Assembly (NCBI RefSeq): GCF_963966145.1
Contig: NC_091046.1
Span: 32,426,001-32,490,000 of the forward strand
Source of the DNA: Tenebrio molitor
Lineage: Eukaryota > Arthropoda > Insecta > Coleoptera > Tenebrionidae
Direction of reading: 5' to 3'
Length of the DNA stretch: 64,000 bases
Below are positions 12,337 through 23,903 of the stretch, piece by piece. A model generated the notes under the pieces. That model did not search any database. It worked only from the letters and a program-made list of their open reading frames with translations, and was not told the DNA's origin. The position numbers and the translations under genes were made by a program. The first letter of the stretch is position 1. The number at the start of each line of letters is the position of its first letter.

Positions 12337-12847
12337 TATATACACTCACCGGCAGAAAAAGCGGAACACCATTATTATTTAAATCTATCGTCCCGGTGTG
12401 TGGTTGCTCTTTTTCAATCAGTCTCTTGAAACCTTCTAACAGCTCTGTGACGACTAGCAAGAGGAGCCTCAATAGCATTAGCTGCACAACGGAAACAACA
12501 ACAGTCTTCAATCAAAGCTACTGCTCTGGCAATATTTACACCAGCTAGAGGCATTTTTTTACGTTCTGCACTTAAAGTCGAAGTTAACAACAATAAAAAA
12601 TTACAAAAGTTATAAAAATCTAACCACGTTGCTTGATTATTATAAAAATGGTAAATTTAAGAAAAGAAGGTTTTTAAGCAAAAAATTTGTTTTTATGCGA
12701 AATTGCTAATAAAATAGCCTATGCTAATGTTCAAGGTTATGTTTGCTATCATTGCCTCCTGGTCAAAATACATCAAAATAGGTATTATGGGAATAATTTG
12801 TTGTTGACTAATTAGTGTTCCGTTTTTTTTGCCGGTGAGTGTATATA
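12337..12847 (-). mobile_element. Tc1-like element, ~0.5 kb, deleted interior
   Basis: The ends TATATACACTCACCGGCAGA and TTTGCCGGTGAGTGTATATA form ~30 bp terminal inverted repeats with AAAGCGGAACAC paired to GTGTTCCG. TA target duplications lie at both ends. The interior keeps only a piece of the N-terminal helix-turn-helix of a transposase on the minus strand. Confidence 0.8.
12414..12554 (-). pseudogene. N-terminal transposase remnant (HTH region)
   Basis: A 46-codon minus-strand frame begins MPLAGVNIARAVALIED, continues CAANAIEAPLASRHRAV and ends RRFQETD before a stop. The pattern (arm, alanine-rich helix, then VxRAVRRFQET) resembles the first HTH of Tc1/mariner transposases. The DDE catalytic region is absent from the element, so no activity is expected. 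Confidence 0.6.
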
Positions 12848-13999
12848 AAAATGAATCCCTATTTCCCTTGGTCACGGCATAACTTGAGAACGACTTAACC
12901 GATTTCATTCATCTTTTTTCTTAATGTTTTCTAATACTTCGTAGAATGTTCTTACGGAACGAAAAATTAAGAAAATTTCGCAAAAAAATGGAAAATTTGA
13001 GAATGAAATGATGTTCTTGGGTAAGCGCATCACTTCAGAACGCCTGGATCGATTTGGCTAATTCTTTTTTTTTATGTTTGTAATAGTCCGAATCAGGTTT
13101 TCATTAAAAAAAAATGGAAAAATTGACCGGAAAATTGGAAAATTCGGGAAAAGTTTTTAAAGTGCTTTTTTCTATGAGAACGGCTGGGACGATTTGGCTG
13201 ATTTTTTTTAATGTTTGTGATAATCCGAATGAGGTTTTTATGTAAAGAAAAACTGGGAAAGTTGCCCGAAAAATTGGAAAATTCAGGAAAAACAGCAAAA
13301 ATTATAATTTTTGTATGCACTCTCGATCATAACTGACTATGGGAACGACATGTGTATTTGATTGTTTTTTTTGTTCGATATGCTCCCGAGATGGAAATAG
13401 AAAAAAAAATCTGGAAGATTTGGAGAAAAATCTGGAAAAAGAAAATTTAAATAATTCTGAAAAACTGAAAATGCTTTTTTTGTATGAACTCAAGAACATA
13501 ACCCAGGATTCGAACGATGCCTATGCGTAATTCTTTTTCTTGCTTTGTTCGTTAGGGTTTTCGAAAAAAAAATTCGGGACAATTACAAAGGAAAGTCGGA
13601 AAATTCGGACAAATTTATTTGCCTTCATGTACAAATGTCATTTGACAGCTGGTTGTCAAATTGTGAATCAAACCAATCGGGTTGTGTACTTGAACATCGA
13701 TCTTGCAATCGAAATGTAAATATTACTGCTTGAGATTCATTGTGATTTCATATTTAATGGAAGAAAATAAATCATTTGTTTGACATGAAATTCTGATTGC
13801 AACATTACACATTTCCAGCATTTCATCAGTGTAGAATACTAATACTTTACCGATAGAATTCATCTCCCATGTAAAATTCCTCATTTTTACTTTGTTTATA
13901 CATTTCCAATAGCTTTTCACAAATTCACAAAACGATCGCAAAAAAATTTAGGACAGGTATTGAGATTTGGACAAGACAACGTCTGTCGGGTCAGCTAGT
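12848..13999. repeat. Degenerate tandem repeat block ending in GTCAGCTAGT
   Basis: A unit of roughly 120-160 bp recurs in degenerate form: GAACG.CTGG..CGATTTGGCT, AATTTTTTTT.ATGTTTGT, AATCCGAAT.AGGTTTT, then GGAAAATTGGAAAATTC. The block closes with ACAAGACAACGTCTGTCGGG and TCAGCTAGT at 13999. A CTAGT end after an AT-rich minisatellite recalls Helitron-like elements, but I see no clear 5' TC end or stable 3' hairpin, so the class is tentative. Frames such as 13104..13320 are by-products of the repeat. Confidence 0.5.
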
Positions 14000-14119
14000 C
14001 AGCAATAAAAACAACGGTAATTGGTCATAATGAGAAGTCAATTTTTTTAAATGAGACTCATTTTCGAAATAAAGATTAACTGAAAATTTTATGAAAATTT
14101 CCTGTATGCTACTGAGTTA

Positions 14120-14629
14120 AATAGTTATTTACGAACCAAGTGCGGGAAGCCGATGTTCCCGCATGAGCGCATTTTTTAAAGCACGAGCGACGAAGGAGCG
14201 AGTGCCTTTAATTAATGCGCGAATGAACGGAAGATGTCTTCATGCAAGTGGTTCGTACAATATTTTTTGTACGAAAGTAAATTTTTTTTTTTTTGTTTTA
14301 ATACATTAAACATAAACGAGCATAAAACCAAGTAGGCAGTGATCTTTGGTTATTGGAAACAATTGCTTCAGTTGATATTTCAATTTTTGCAATAATTTGT
14401 GAATTTTCAACGATTATAAATCTTTTCGTAATTTTTTAATGGAGGAAAACCCAGGGAAGTTGTATTTTATGAACTAAATTTTATTATTATCAAGACAGAT
14501 TTTTTTTGAATGCCTCAAAAGGCCAGTGTTTTTTGCAATTTTTACATTCGAGTCGACCGGGAAGCACTCGTTTCGAAGCGAGCGTTGGATGTTGGAAGCG
14601 TTGCTTTCAAGGCTACGAGTACAAAAAAT
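14120..14629 (+). repeat. ~520 bp dispersed repeat with palindromic head, copy 1
   Basis: It begins ATAGTTATTTACGAACCAAG and is repeated almost unchanged at 17811..18333. The first 160 bp form a nested palindrome: ACGAACCAAGTGC..GCAAGTGGTTCGT outside, GAGCGCATT..AATGCGCGAA inside, and GCACGAGCG..GAGCGAGTGC at the core. After it come AT-rich sequence and a second GC-richer patch (GTCGACCGGGAAGCACTCG). No domain was found in its short frames. Confidence 0.8.
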
Positions 14630-15331
14630 GTTTTAAAAAATCATCCTGGTTATTTAGCAACAACCGTGATAGGCGATTTAGAAATCAGTTGTAAAATATG
14701 TCGCTGATTTGTAAGATTTAGTTAGTAGGCAGAAATTAATAAAACCTGTTCTTTTGCCAATGTATGTTATTAATGTTGACAATGAAAAACTAGTTTACTG
14801 CACTTCTTAAGGTATCCAAACACCTCACAATTTTTTGTACGTGTACTTCAGTAACAACCTGTATTTTATGCTTTGAACAGGCACCATGAAAATAAATATG
14901 TATTTCACTATATAGAAGTTTTTACTTTGACGTTGCATGCGATAACATCTTGATGTTTGAATGTTTGGAGGGTCATAAAAAAATCGACTTTCTTCCTTTA
15001 TATGTAGTTCTAACTGTTTCATGCCTAAACTTTTCAGCTCTAGTTATCATACTTTAAACATAACTTCGTAAAGATAATTTAATGGAATTAGATCCTGACA
15101 TTTCTCTCATTTTATAAATCAGGTTCTACTTGAGATAGAAATTACACTGTATAATTCAAAACAAGTTATCTGGAATAAAATATATGGTCTTACAAATGAT
15201 ACTTTTTCCAAAATTATATTTCTTGCAATACTGAAAATGTATTTCATTTACTGTTGCTTGAGTGGATTTTTGGTATGGTGTTTCAAATATAGAAAGACTC
15301 GTAAATAGAAAAGGATTAATTCTAAATAATT
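14630..15331. other. Spacer without recognisable gene
   Basis: AT-rich sequence between a repeat copy and a retrotransposon tail. Nothing more can be supported. Confidence 0.35.
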
Positions 15332-16195
15332 GAACCCTCCATCACCCGACGGCACGGCAATTTTGCCGGAGTACATACACTATGACGGATATTACTATCA
15401 AGTAATAGTGCAGTGCTAATCAACATAATTACCGGCGTCTCGCCTCCACATTTTGACTTTGTTGTGTTTTATTATGTTCTGTGTCAATGTTAAGGAACTT
15501 CCTTACGATGTGACATGAGTATAATAATATATCTTTTTGAATTTCAACTACCAATGTGTTACCTAAATCCAGAATTTTTAAATTTTTAAAAAGAGATTGC
15601 GGTACTATTCCCGTTACTGAAATTATAAGTGGTAAAATCGAAATTTTTTCTAAACACCAAAGATTTCTCATAGCAACGGAGAGCTTTAAATATTTATTAT
15701 TTTTTGTGTTATATGTCTGTGTTGTATTATGTGAATTTGGAACAGCTATATCTCAAAGATATGCTTGCTTTTGTTGTTTATTTAAAATAATAATGTTTGG
15801 TCTGTTATGCTTAATATGAATGTCAGTTAAAACTGTTCGATCAAAATATAATTTGTAATTATCATTTTCCAAACAACTTTCTGGTGTATAATTATAATGT
15901 GGTGTGTATCTTTAATAAATTGAATTTAACAGCTAAATTCATGTGTATAATTTTAGCGAATATATCATGACGTTTCTTATATTCGCTTTGAGCCAAAACG
16001 GTGCAAGAAGAAATGATGTATTCAATTGTTTTTCCTTCAGTTCGGCAAATCCTACATTTATCAATTATCGATTGCAAACCGCATAAATGTGTTTTTTATA
16101 ATTTCTTGTATTTATAACACGATCTTGTATTGCAAATATAAAACCCTCCGTCTCAGGGTGAATATTTGATTTCTTAAGCCATTTATTAATATGCA
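15332..16195 (-). mobile_element. 5'-truncated non-LTR retrotransposon tail, copy A
   Basis: Read on the minus strand, it encodes the C-terminal part of a retrotransposon polyprotein. Frames give INKWLKKSNIHPETEGFIFA, then DKCRICRTEGKTIEYIISSC, a CxxC...C zinc-finger-like motif typical of the region after reverse transcriptase, then SEYKKRHDIFAKIIHMNLA. The end is KISILPLIISVTGIVPQSL..CHIVRKFLNI, with a stop at 15429. The 3' tail holds the palindrome CCGGCAAAATTGCCG. The ORF is frameshifted and the reverse transcriptase and endonuclease parts are gone, so it is a dead 5' truncation. Related copies lie at 34711, 51223 and 53262. Confidence 0.8.
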
Positions 16196-16910
16196 ATCAT
16201 TTAATTGAAACTATAATTAACGAACACGATGACTCGACTGATCCTGGCGGTTTATTTTATTATATTAATAAATTTAACCACAAATGACGTAAAAATACGT
16301 ATTATTGTTGAGGAAGATCAAAAGCACCAGAAGCAACAGACATATTACTTAATTTCCCAAATCATTCTCTTAATTGGATAAAACATCGCTCCCTATTTTT
16401 AAAAATCGATTCGTTTATTCGGTGCACATGTCGAAATTAAATGAATCAATACCTTGGTGACACTTTTTTTATTCTCCGAAACCCTCTTGAACAATGAAAA
16501 TGTGTTGGAACCACTAGCTTGTACATATTCTACTTTCAATAAAAAAAAAATGTATTTGTGATATAGTTAAGCAATAGTTTTGGTCGATCGTCCCTCTAAG
16601 GGTTAACGAATCGTCCATAATAACGAGACGTATAAAACACACTAAACACAATATTTCCAAATTATAATGTTCTTAATGTACGACGTTATTGTTATCGAAC
16701 GATAATGACTCAGTTTTCTGATAAGTTACTATAGAAATAATCCCTAGGGCATTATCTTTAAATAACAGCCTCTTGGGCGTTATAAGTTCTTTGTTGCTTA
16801 GTTACGACCAGGTTTAATGTATTTGCAAACAACTTTTGACTTATTGGTATAAATTAATCAAATTATTGTCAATCCAAAAACACACGAAACTAGTCGGACA
16901 TTAAACGTTG
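16196..16910. other. Spacer without recognisable gene
   Basis: AT-rich; no supported feature. Confidence 0.35.
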
Positions 16911-17015
16911 AAGGCACCACGGATGTTATAATGATACGCCCTCGGTCGGTGTGCTCCCTTCGGGTTTCACTCTGCCGACCTCGCGCGCTATCAACCTTAT
17001 AACACCCTTGATACC
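16911..17015. repeat. Nested palindromic element with CpG-rich core
   Basis: The outer arms GGCACCACGGATGTTATAATG and CCTTATAACACCCTTGATACC pair imperfectly. The inner arms TGATACGCCCTCGGTCGG and CCGACCTCGCGCGCTATCA pair well. The centre GTGCTCCCTTCGGGTTTCAC is GC-rich. It has the same plan as the other palindromes in the window. Confidence 0.65.
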
Positions 17016-17038
17016 TTAATAACTATTGTATCATATCG

Positions 17039-17228
17039 TGGGTATAGAGGTAAAAATCATTAAGTAACATTTTCATAATTTTGAGATAATGTACGAAATA
17101 ATAATAATTAATTGATATAAAAAATAGAAATAATTCAAGAAGTGATTTTTACATCAATGTTAAAAGGATTGCTACTTACCTATAAATTATGAAAATGTTA
17201 GTTAATGATTTTTACCTCTATACCCACC
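17039..17228. mobile_element. 190 bp TIR element
   Basis: TGGGTATAGAGGTAAAAATC and GATTTTTACCTCTATACCCA are perfect 20 bp terminal inverted repeats. Imperfect pairing continues through ACATTTTCATAATTT and AAATTATGAAAATGT. Non-coding. Confidence 0.8.
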
Positions 17229-17810
17229 ATATTCTATCAAGACAAAACAACAGACCTCGGACCGCTACTGTTTTGTAAAAAAAGATCGTAATGCATGTGT
17301 TAACGCGACCGCAAGATTTATTTATTAAGTAAGCGATCAAGGAAACAACCTTCGCTACAAGACCACTTTTTAAATAATCCCTGTGTAAAAATATATATTA
17401 ATAGAAGAAATATGATTGAGTCCTGACCCGATACTTTCTTTAACTTGGCATAGAGAAAAATATGTTCACGATTTTTTAATAATACGTTAGGTATTTAAAA
17501 GGAGTAAACAGTTATCTGTGATACAGAAGTACGGTACATACGTATCGCTATAATTATCGGAGTTTCTCTTTTGAAGGGATTCTCTTTTAAGAATTAATTA
17601 TATTGGACGATATAAATGAAAAAAATTAAAAGCATGTGTTGCAAAAAAATATATACCAATATTACGTGCGACATAACATTCATAAAATTTAGGACAAAAA
17701 TTCATGTAGGTATTCATTTGGTTAAATTCCCTGACCGAATTTTTTCGAGATGAATTTTTGTGTAGATATCAAATTAATGAGATATGAATTATTGCTTGAA
17801 TATTAAAAAA
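17229..17810. other. Spacer without recognisable gene
   Basis: AT-rich; no supported feature. Confidence 0.3.
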
Positions 17811-18333
17811 ATAGTTATTTACGAAACAAGTGCGGGAAGACGATGTTCCCGCATGAGCGCATTTTTTAAAGCACGAGCGACGAAGGAGCGAGTGCCTTTA
17901 ATTAATGCGCGAATGAACGGAAGATGTCTTCACGCAAGTGGTTCGTACAATATTTTTTGTACGAAAATTAAATTAAATTTTTTTGTTTTAATACATTAAA
18001 CATAAACGAACATAAAACCAAGTAGGCAGTGATCTTTGGTTATTGGAAACAATTGCTTCACTTGATATTTCAATTTTTGCAATAATTTGTGAATTTTGTA
18101 GGAACACTTTTCAACGATTATAAATCTTTCCGTAATGTTTTAATGGAGGAAAACCCAGGGAAGTTGTATTTTATGAACTAAATTTTATTATTATCAAGAC
18201 AGATTTTTTTTTGAATGCCTCAAAGGGCCAGTGTTTTTTGCAATTTTTACATTCGAGTCGACCGGGAAGCACTCGTTTCGGAGCGAGCGTTGGATGTTGG
18301 AAGCGTTGCTTTCAAGGTTATGAGTACAAAAAT
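17811..18333 (+). repeat. ~520 bp dispersed repeat with palindromic head, copy 2
   Basis: Same orientation as 14120..14629 and nearly identical, including the palindromic head. Small differences are a G/A change in CGGGAAG(C/A)CGATG and an added GTAGGAACACTT near 18100. The similarity breaks at GAGTACAAAAAT, shortly before the TIR element at 18345. The high identity suggests recent spread or a local duplication. Confidence 0.8.
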
Positions 18334-18344
18334 ACTTTTTTCAC

Positions 18345-19153
18345 TACTATAGTTCATTTTTTAATGCAGTAGAAAAAGTCAGGCAACCCAATATACAGTC
18401 ATCAAGGCTGCCTAGATCCCTTAAATTTATTTATAATTGATATGGATCCACGATGCCGCTAAAAATTTTGTTTGTCAAATTCTCCGTCAGTCTGACAAGG
18501 TTTTGACAATCGATAAAAAAATTTAATTGAAATGAGAAAACGTGTTTAATAATGTGTTTAATCTAAAATTCATGAATAAAAAAGCAGTAAGTTAGTAAAT
18601 AGAAACAATATTTAACGATAACTCAAACATATTATAGATTTAAAAAATCAACTCTCATCTTCGCATTCTTCCGCGGTTAATCCGAATCGTCATCAGACTC
18701 TCCAAGGTGTATAATCAGTGGTTCCATGGTCACTTCAATACGCATATCCAATTCCCACATCTGCTCTTCTTTAGTTTAACCTTTGATTTTATATTCAATC
18801 AAAGGTTTAACCGTATCCCCAACCTTAAGTTCCGCATATTCATCATAGACATGTTTGTAAATGTTCAAAATCATGTTTTTTCGAATACAGATAAGGCCGA
18901 CTTACTTTTTCGTTGAACATAATTTGTTCTGTGCAGCCCATCGATAATCAAGTATAAAAACCCTTGACCAAACTAGCCTTTAAATTAATACCTGTGACAC
19001 ATTGACACAAATTGACATTAATGCATTTATTGTGGCATATGGCATCATGGATTGAAATAATTTACAAAATTGAAATAGGAATCTAGTGAACTATTGAAAG
19101 TGTATATTTGGCTGCCTGACTTTTTCTACAGCACTAAAAAATGAACTATAGTA
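18345..19153. mobile_element. 809 bp TIR element
   Basis: The left arm TACTATAGTTCATTTTTTA with GTAGAAAAAGTCAGGCA and the right arm TGCCTGACTTTTTCTAC with AAAAAATGAACTATAGTA form ~45-55 bp inverted repeats. The interior has a 69-codon frame at 18707..18916 without any recognisable motif. It is classed as non-autonomous. Confidence 0.75.
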
Positions 19154-19431
19154 ATAAAGTCTAGCGTTATCGGTTGTCATAGAACACTGAGAAGTTTCGT
19201 TTTTCTACGTTGGCTCAGTGACAGGTAAATAATTTTTCATTATTAACCAGTGGTGAATAATGGAACAACCGTCACCTAGCAATAAAAGATTGTCGTCTAT
19301 TTCATTGGTTAACGTAGACGATTTTCATACCAACTGTCAAGAAATGACAACTCGCACCCGTCGCATCCGACGAAATAATTTGATTAATAATTATTATCAG
19401 AAAGGGTTTTAACGTATCTAGTAGTGAAAAA

Positions 19432-19566
19432 AATAGTATATAAACCACGGTGGAGAAGTCCCTTATAGCCTTCGCGCCTTACAACCCTCGGCGCGCCTCG
19501 GGCTCTAATCTTGGCGCTCTGGTTATAATCATGAACTTCTCCACCTTGGTATATAATATACTATTA
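19432..19566. repeat. Nested palindromic element (ATAGTATATA...TATATACTAT type)
   Basis: The arms ATAGTATATAAACCACGGTGGAGAAG and CTTCTCCACCTTGGTATATAATATACTAT enclose a CpG-rich centre. In it, CCTTCGCGCC and GGCGCGCCTCGGGCTC lie around short hairpins. There is no reading frame of note. Confidence 0.7.
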
Positions 19567-19990
19567 TTTATTAAGCATTAAAAACCTTCATCTATGAACA
19601 ACATGAGTTGTAATTTTATTACCATTAAAAAAAGGTTGAAGTAATTTTGATTTATATACGTACCTAAATAACAAAATTCATTGTCATATACTAGAATATT
19701 AACATTATAATACTAAATCAATCAAAATAATCTAATAAGAAAATTCTAGGTATTTAATTTAATTTAGACTTGTGGTACCTATGTTACGGGAATAGTGTGT
19801 AGTGGGACGAATATACACATTTACTGGTAAATATTCATAATGACCACTTTCGTTGGTAAATGTGCATAGCAATCTTTTTCAGTCATCGGTTTCACACATT
19901 CACCTTTCAAACTGAGTTTCCTTACAATAAAAATGAAATACATTTTAAACCTCTCAAAAACTTTTTTCTGGAACTTTTCGCACAGACATT
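19567..19990. other. Spacer
   Basis: A small imperfect palindrome (ACACATTTACTGG..TTGGTAAATGTGCA, about 19815..19868) is present. Otherwise I see nothing. Confidence 0.3.
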
Positions 19991-20138
19991 AGGGCGTATT
20001 CTGTAAGCGATACTTAAATTTTTAGCGCGCGTTAAATTTTGACGGAAGGTAAAGTGTAATGGCGAATTACACACTTTAAGGTGCTGTCAAAATTTAACAC
20101 CCGGTAAAAATTAACGTATCGCTTACAGAATACGCCCT
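19991..20138. mobile_element. 148 bp MITE with 3 bp target duplication
   Basis: AGGGCGTATTCTGTAAGCGA and TCGCTTACAGAATACGCCCT are perfect 20 bp ends, with pairing continuing through TTAAATTTTGAC and GTCAAAATTTAA. ATT flanks both ends (19988..19990 and 20139..20141). The 3 bp duplication argues for a PIF/Harbinger-like source rather than mariner; that class is inferred. Confidence 0.8.
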
Positions 20139-20199
20139 ATTCTATGCCATTTAAAATTTTGAAGTGGAGATGACTGGACCCGGTGAAATAACGTGAAAC

Positions 20200-21244
20200 T
20201 ACAGAGTGGAACATAAAGTTTGGAAGAAAATTCATAATAGCGTTATCTGATATTTTTAAGAAAATCGGTCGAACAGGTCGATTTTATTTTGAAAAATGGC
20301 AAATGGCAAATAATACAGTGTTTTTCTTTTGCTTTTCTCCTTTTGTCAATTGTGTTTCACAATTTCTCAATTGATTTTCCCATTTATTTTGCTAGTAAGG
20401 GATGATTTGTAGAACAAATTCCTTTTTTGTCAAATGTAATTAATTATTTGTCAACTGACTTTCCCATTGTGACAATGAAAATCAATTAAATTAATAAGAA
20501 AAGCATTTTGTATAAAGTGAAAGTGATTTGCGAAAAGGGGAATTTCATTTGACATATCATTTTGATATTTAAAAAATTGGAAAGTCATTTGACAAATCGT
20601 GAAACACAACTGACAAAAGAAGAAAAGCAAAAGAAAAACACTGTAATAAACATCCAAGGTTAACAATAACATTTAAGGCCCCCGCTAACCATTTGGCACC
20701 CACCAACACGAGTGTAAACATTTTGTACACGCTCAATAATATCAGGACCGATTTGTTCCCTTTCAGCACGAATTCTATGCCGTAAATGTTCTAAATTGTT
20801 TGGTTTCTTAAAATAAACCCTCGATAAACTATTTCATATTTACGTCACTTTGACATTGAATAGGGATAGGAAATAATTTTGAGAAATAGTGAAATACAAT
20901 TGACAAAAGAGGAAAACCAAAAGGAAAACAGTGTAAAAATTAAATTAAATTTTTTGGAGTAAAATTTGTCAATTTCTCCAAAAATTGTTATGTAAGGTAA
21001 CATTTTTTTTATTCATCATTAGGTAGTAGGAAGGTGTATCAAAAAGAGAAGAAAAAAGTGGCGGTTGTCATTTAAAAAAATTGGTGATGACGTCATTGCG
21101 CAAAAACCAATAACTTTCTTTAAACAATTTGCACATCACAGAATGGCATTCTTCGAAATAAAATCGACCTGTCCTAGCGATTTTCTTAAAAACATCACAT
21201 AACGCTATTATGAATTTTATTCCAAACTTTATGTTCACACTGTA
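20200..21244. mobile_element. ~1.05 kb DNA element with ~90 bp TIRs
   Basis: The left end TACAGAGTGGAACATAAAGT..AATTCATAATAGCGTTAT..CAGGTCGATTTTATTTT is matched inversely by the right end ending ATAACGCTATTATGAATTTT..ACTTTATGTTCACACTGTA. TA flanks are present. Inside, a second inverted pair (CAGTGTTTTTCTTTTGC near 20313 and GCAAAAGAAAAACACTG near 20627) and a further copy near 20885..20935 show nested or duplicated repeats. No transposase is seen. Confidence 0.75.
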
Positions 21245-22708
21245 TACTGGATTACGTCCCGCTACGTGATGACTTGATGAGTCACATCCTAAAATTTCAA
21301 ATTTGCAATTTTAAAGACAAATAAATCCATCCCAACTTTTCGCAAGTACATCCCATGTACATTTTTGACACATTATTATAGACATAGAGAAAATTACGTT
21401 GTAGGTAAAAGCAACAAATAGCTCTACAAAGAATTAACATAAGTAATACATTAATTTTTACAGTAAATTAAGTACATCCAAGTTAAATTGTAAATATAGG
21501 TACAGGTATTCTTCGTTTAACATACTTGCAGATAATTTATTTTCACGTTAACGCAATTCATCAAGTGATAATAATTGTAACTTTCAAGTTATGCGTCATT
21601 CTGCTTTCTACTAAATGCTAACCGAATATTAAGTTTCTTTTAATTAGATAAAAACAAAGAATAAATTTATATCCCTCAATGTGACAAAGGTTCTTCATAA
21701 CAATTTCATACCCCGTTTGCTGATATTTTGCTGTTTCATTACTTTTGTCGTTTTATCATCATTTATTTTTTAGACATGACGCTCAATCCCTGTTTTACCT
21801 AACAAGCGGCGCAGCGCCATCAGCATACAAAAGAGACTTGCCGTAACCTAAACTTTATATTTTTATTATTATTAAGTAGATACTCATAATTTTCCTGTCT
21901 TTTTATTACAAGACACAGATCTAGAACTTATTTTTTCAGGTGCATGCACAACAGTTAAAACTAAAAACTTTTTTCCGTTTACTTTAGATAAAAATGACCA
22001 CTTTAATAATGTTTAATTATCGTTATAAAAATTGACATATCAGAGAGTTTATTCTTTAAATTTTATACTGCTAAAGAATCGTTTGAATGCAATTATTTTT
22101 CCGTAGACTATTTCAGTAAACGTTTGCTTAATAATTTTATCTTCGACAGCACACGCGGGCTTCTGCTTCATTAATTACTGGGCTTAAAACTTCACATGCG
22201 ACGGATTTATGTTTAATTTTTGTTTTTTCATTCTCTATGTGCTTCTATTTGATTCTGGGTACAGCGCAATTTTATACGAAAATGAAAATTTAGATACAAA
22301 AATATAAAAAACGTATATATGCCGTAAAATGAATGCTATTTCACAGGTTCACTTTCAATCATACTCGTACATACACCCCAACAGTTTTAATCAAACAGTA
22401 ATGGAATATGAAAGAAAATACTCTGCAAATTTCTATTACTTTTATTGTTAATAATAGAATATTAAAGAACCATTTTTAATGATAGTCATTTCTATTTATC
22501 ATAGATAATATAATTTAATCATGAAGAATATAGGTAAGATGATTTTTACATATTGTTCATCGTTTCTAGAGTAGTTTTAAATTGTAGGTACATTTAATTC
22601 GTTAAAATTGTATACTCGTATTCTACACGGAAATAAATCGCTGTACATACGAGGGATAATTTTTATGTAATCTACCTAACCATGAAAGCAAGCACGTAAG
22701 AGAACCAA
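21245..22708. other. Spacer without recognisable gene
   Basis: Strongly AT-rich sequence. No transposase, exon-like frame or clear inverted repeat could be supported. Confidence 0.35.
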
Positions 22709-22847
22709 AATAGTATATTTTTATACGAGTTCAACAAGACATTGTATTATCACATGAGTGTGTTTAAAACACGATGAGCGTAGCGAGAAGTGCTTTAATG
22801 GAACGAATGTGATAATACGTCTTATTAAACGAGTATAATATACTATT
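22709..22847. repeat. Nested palindromic element (ATAGTATA...TATACTAT type)
   Basis: The outer arms ATAGTATATTTTTATACGAG and CGAGTATAATATACTAT are paired. The inner arms TTGTATTATCACATGAGTG and TGTGATAATACG also pair. The core CACGATGAGCGTAGCGAGAAG is CpG-rich. It has the same plan as 19432..19566 and 55288..55421, with different sequence between the shared outer ends. Confidence 0.75.
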
Positions 22848-23136
22848 TTATCTACTTTGCTTTACAAATCCCTGAAATTTCGACTGCTCACGCTTTCATA
22901 GTAGACTAGAAACTTTCGCGTGGGTTGGCAACAGACATTTTTCACAAAAATTAAGGTTATATTTACTAAATTTTCCTCGTAGCTTCATTCGTTACCTTGA
23001 CGCCTGACGTCAAACGGCTGATGTTGCCAATATAACAAAAGCTAAAAGTTACCAAAAATAGTTTAATAATATGCTTCATTATTAAACTGTTTTCGGTATA
23101 ATAATGAGCCTATTTGTATCTCAAAGTAGATAAAAA

Positions 23137-23672
23137 TTATTTTTTCTACAACCGTCAAAAAAACGTGACATTTTTGCATCGTTATCGAGTTGCAAAGTAT
23201 GTCATTTTTTGATAGATCAAAAATAGTTGTCAAAAAGTTTCCCTGGATGCTTTAATTTTTTTTTTTTGTTCGACACTGTCAGAATTTGAGAATTTTCTCC
23301 TATGTGAACGGATTTTGATAAATGTCACAACTTGTCAAAACGAAACGTCATGCTAATTTTAAAGGTTTTAAGCCTTTAAGGGACTCGTCGAACAAAAAAA
23401 CCTTGTATTCAACTCGTTCGTGTGTAAATTGGGCCTTTTTTGGCACTCGTGGCCAAAGTGCCAAAAAAGGCCCAATTGACACACAAACTCGTCAAATAAA
23501 CTACTATTTCATTGTAAAATCAGTGAAAAAAAATATTAAAACACTCAAGGAAAATTTTACAAAAATTCGTAACCAAGTGACCAGCGCAAGCGGGCAACTT
23601 GAATGTCTGATCGTTTTGTAGTAAGTGTCAATTTTATTAGCAAAAGTTTAAAAAGCGGTTGTAGAAAAAATA
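23137..23672. mobile_element. Composite TIR element containing an older palindrome family
   Basis: ATTATTTTTTCTACAACCG at 23137 and CGGTTGTAGAAAAAATAG ending at 23672 are inverted repeats about 0.53 kb apart. Inside, 23262..23530 is a copy (inverse orientation) of the element at 39735..40030 and 58870..59150. It has GTTCGACACTGTCAGAATTT, TAAATGTCACAACTTGTCAAAACG and a palindrome with AAATTGGGCCTTTTTTGGCA against TGCCAAAAAAGGCCCAATT. The 99-codon frame across it is judged accidental. Confidence 0.65.
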
Positions 23673-23798
23673 GTGTTTGTATTTCGTGCGCAAGATGATT
23701 GTTTTGTTGGCGCATTCGAATGAGTGAACCAAAAACTCATTCTCATGCGCCAACCAAAAAACAATCATTTTGCTCACTTAATACAAAAATAACTATTT
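23669..23798. repeat. Nested palindromic element
   Basis: AATAGTGTTTGTATTTCGTG against TTAATACAAAAATAACTATT forms the outer arm. AAGATGATTGTTTTGTTGGCGCAT against ATGCGCCAACCAAAAAACAATCAT forms a long inner arm. The core GAATGAGTGAACCAAAAACTCATTC is itself palindromic. Confidence 0.75.
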
Positions 23799-23808
23799 CT
23801 ATGAGAAA

Positions 23809-23903
23809 TAAAAATTGACCTGTTCCAGCGTTTTCGACACATGTCGTTAGTTTTGAAATTACTGAATTTATTTCATAAGTAGTTTCCACACTGTATAATA
23901 ACT
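23809..23903. repeat. Solo ~95 bp end related to the TIR of 20200..21244
   Basis: AAATAAAAATTGACCTGTTCCAGCG through TTTCCACACTGTA parallels the right TIR of 20200..21244 (AAATAAAATCGACCTGTCCTAGCG to TTCACACTGTA) in layout and length. No partner end was found nearby, so it may be a solo end or part of the adjacent mariner remnant. Confidence 0.5.

Noticed and set aside
23322..23621. 99-codon frame with KKGPIDTQTRQ-like sequence
   Set aside because: It runs through a palindromic repeat found twice more in the window without frame conservation.
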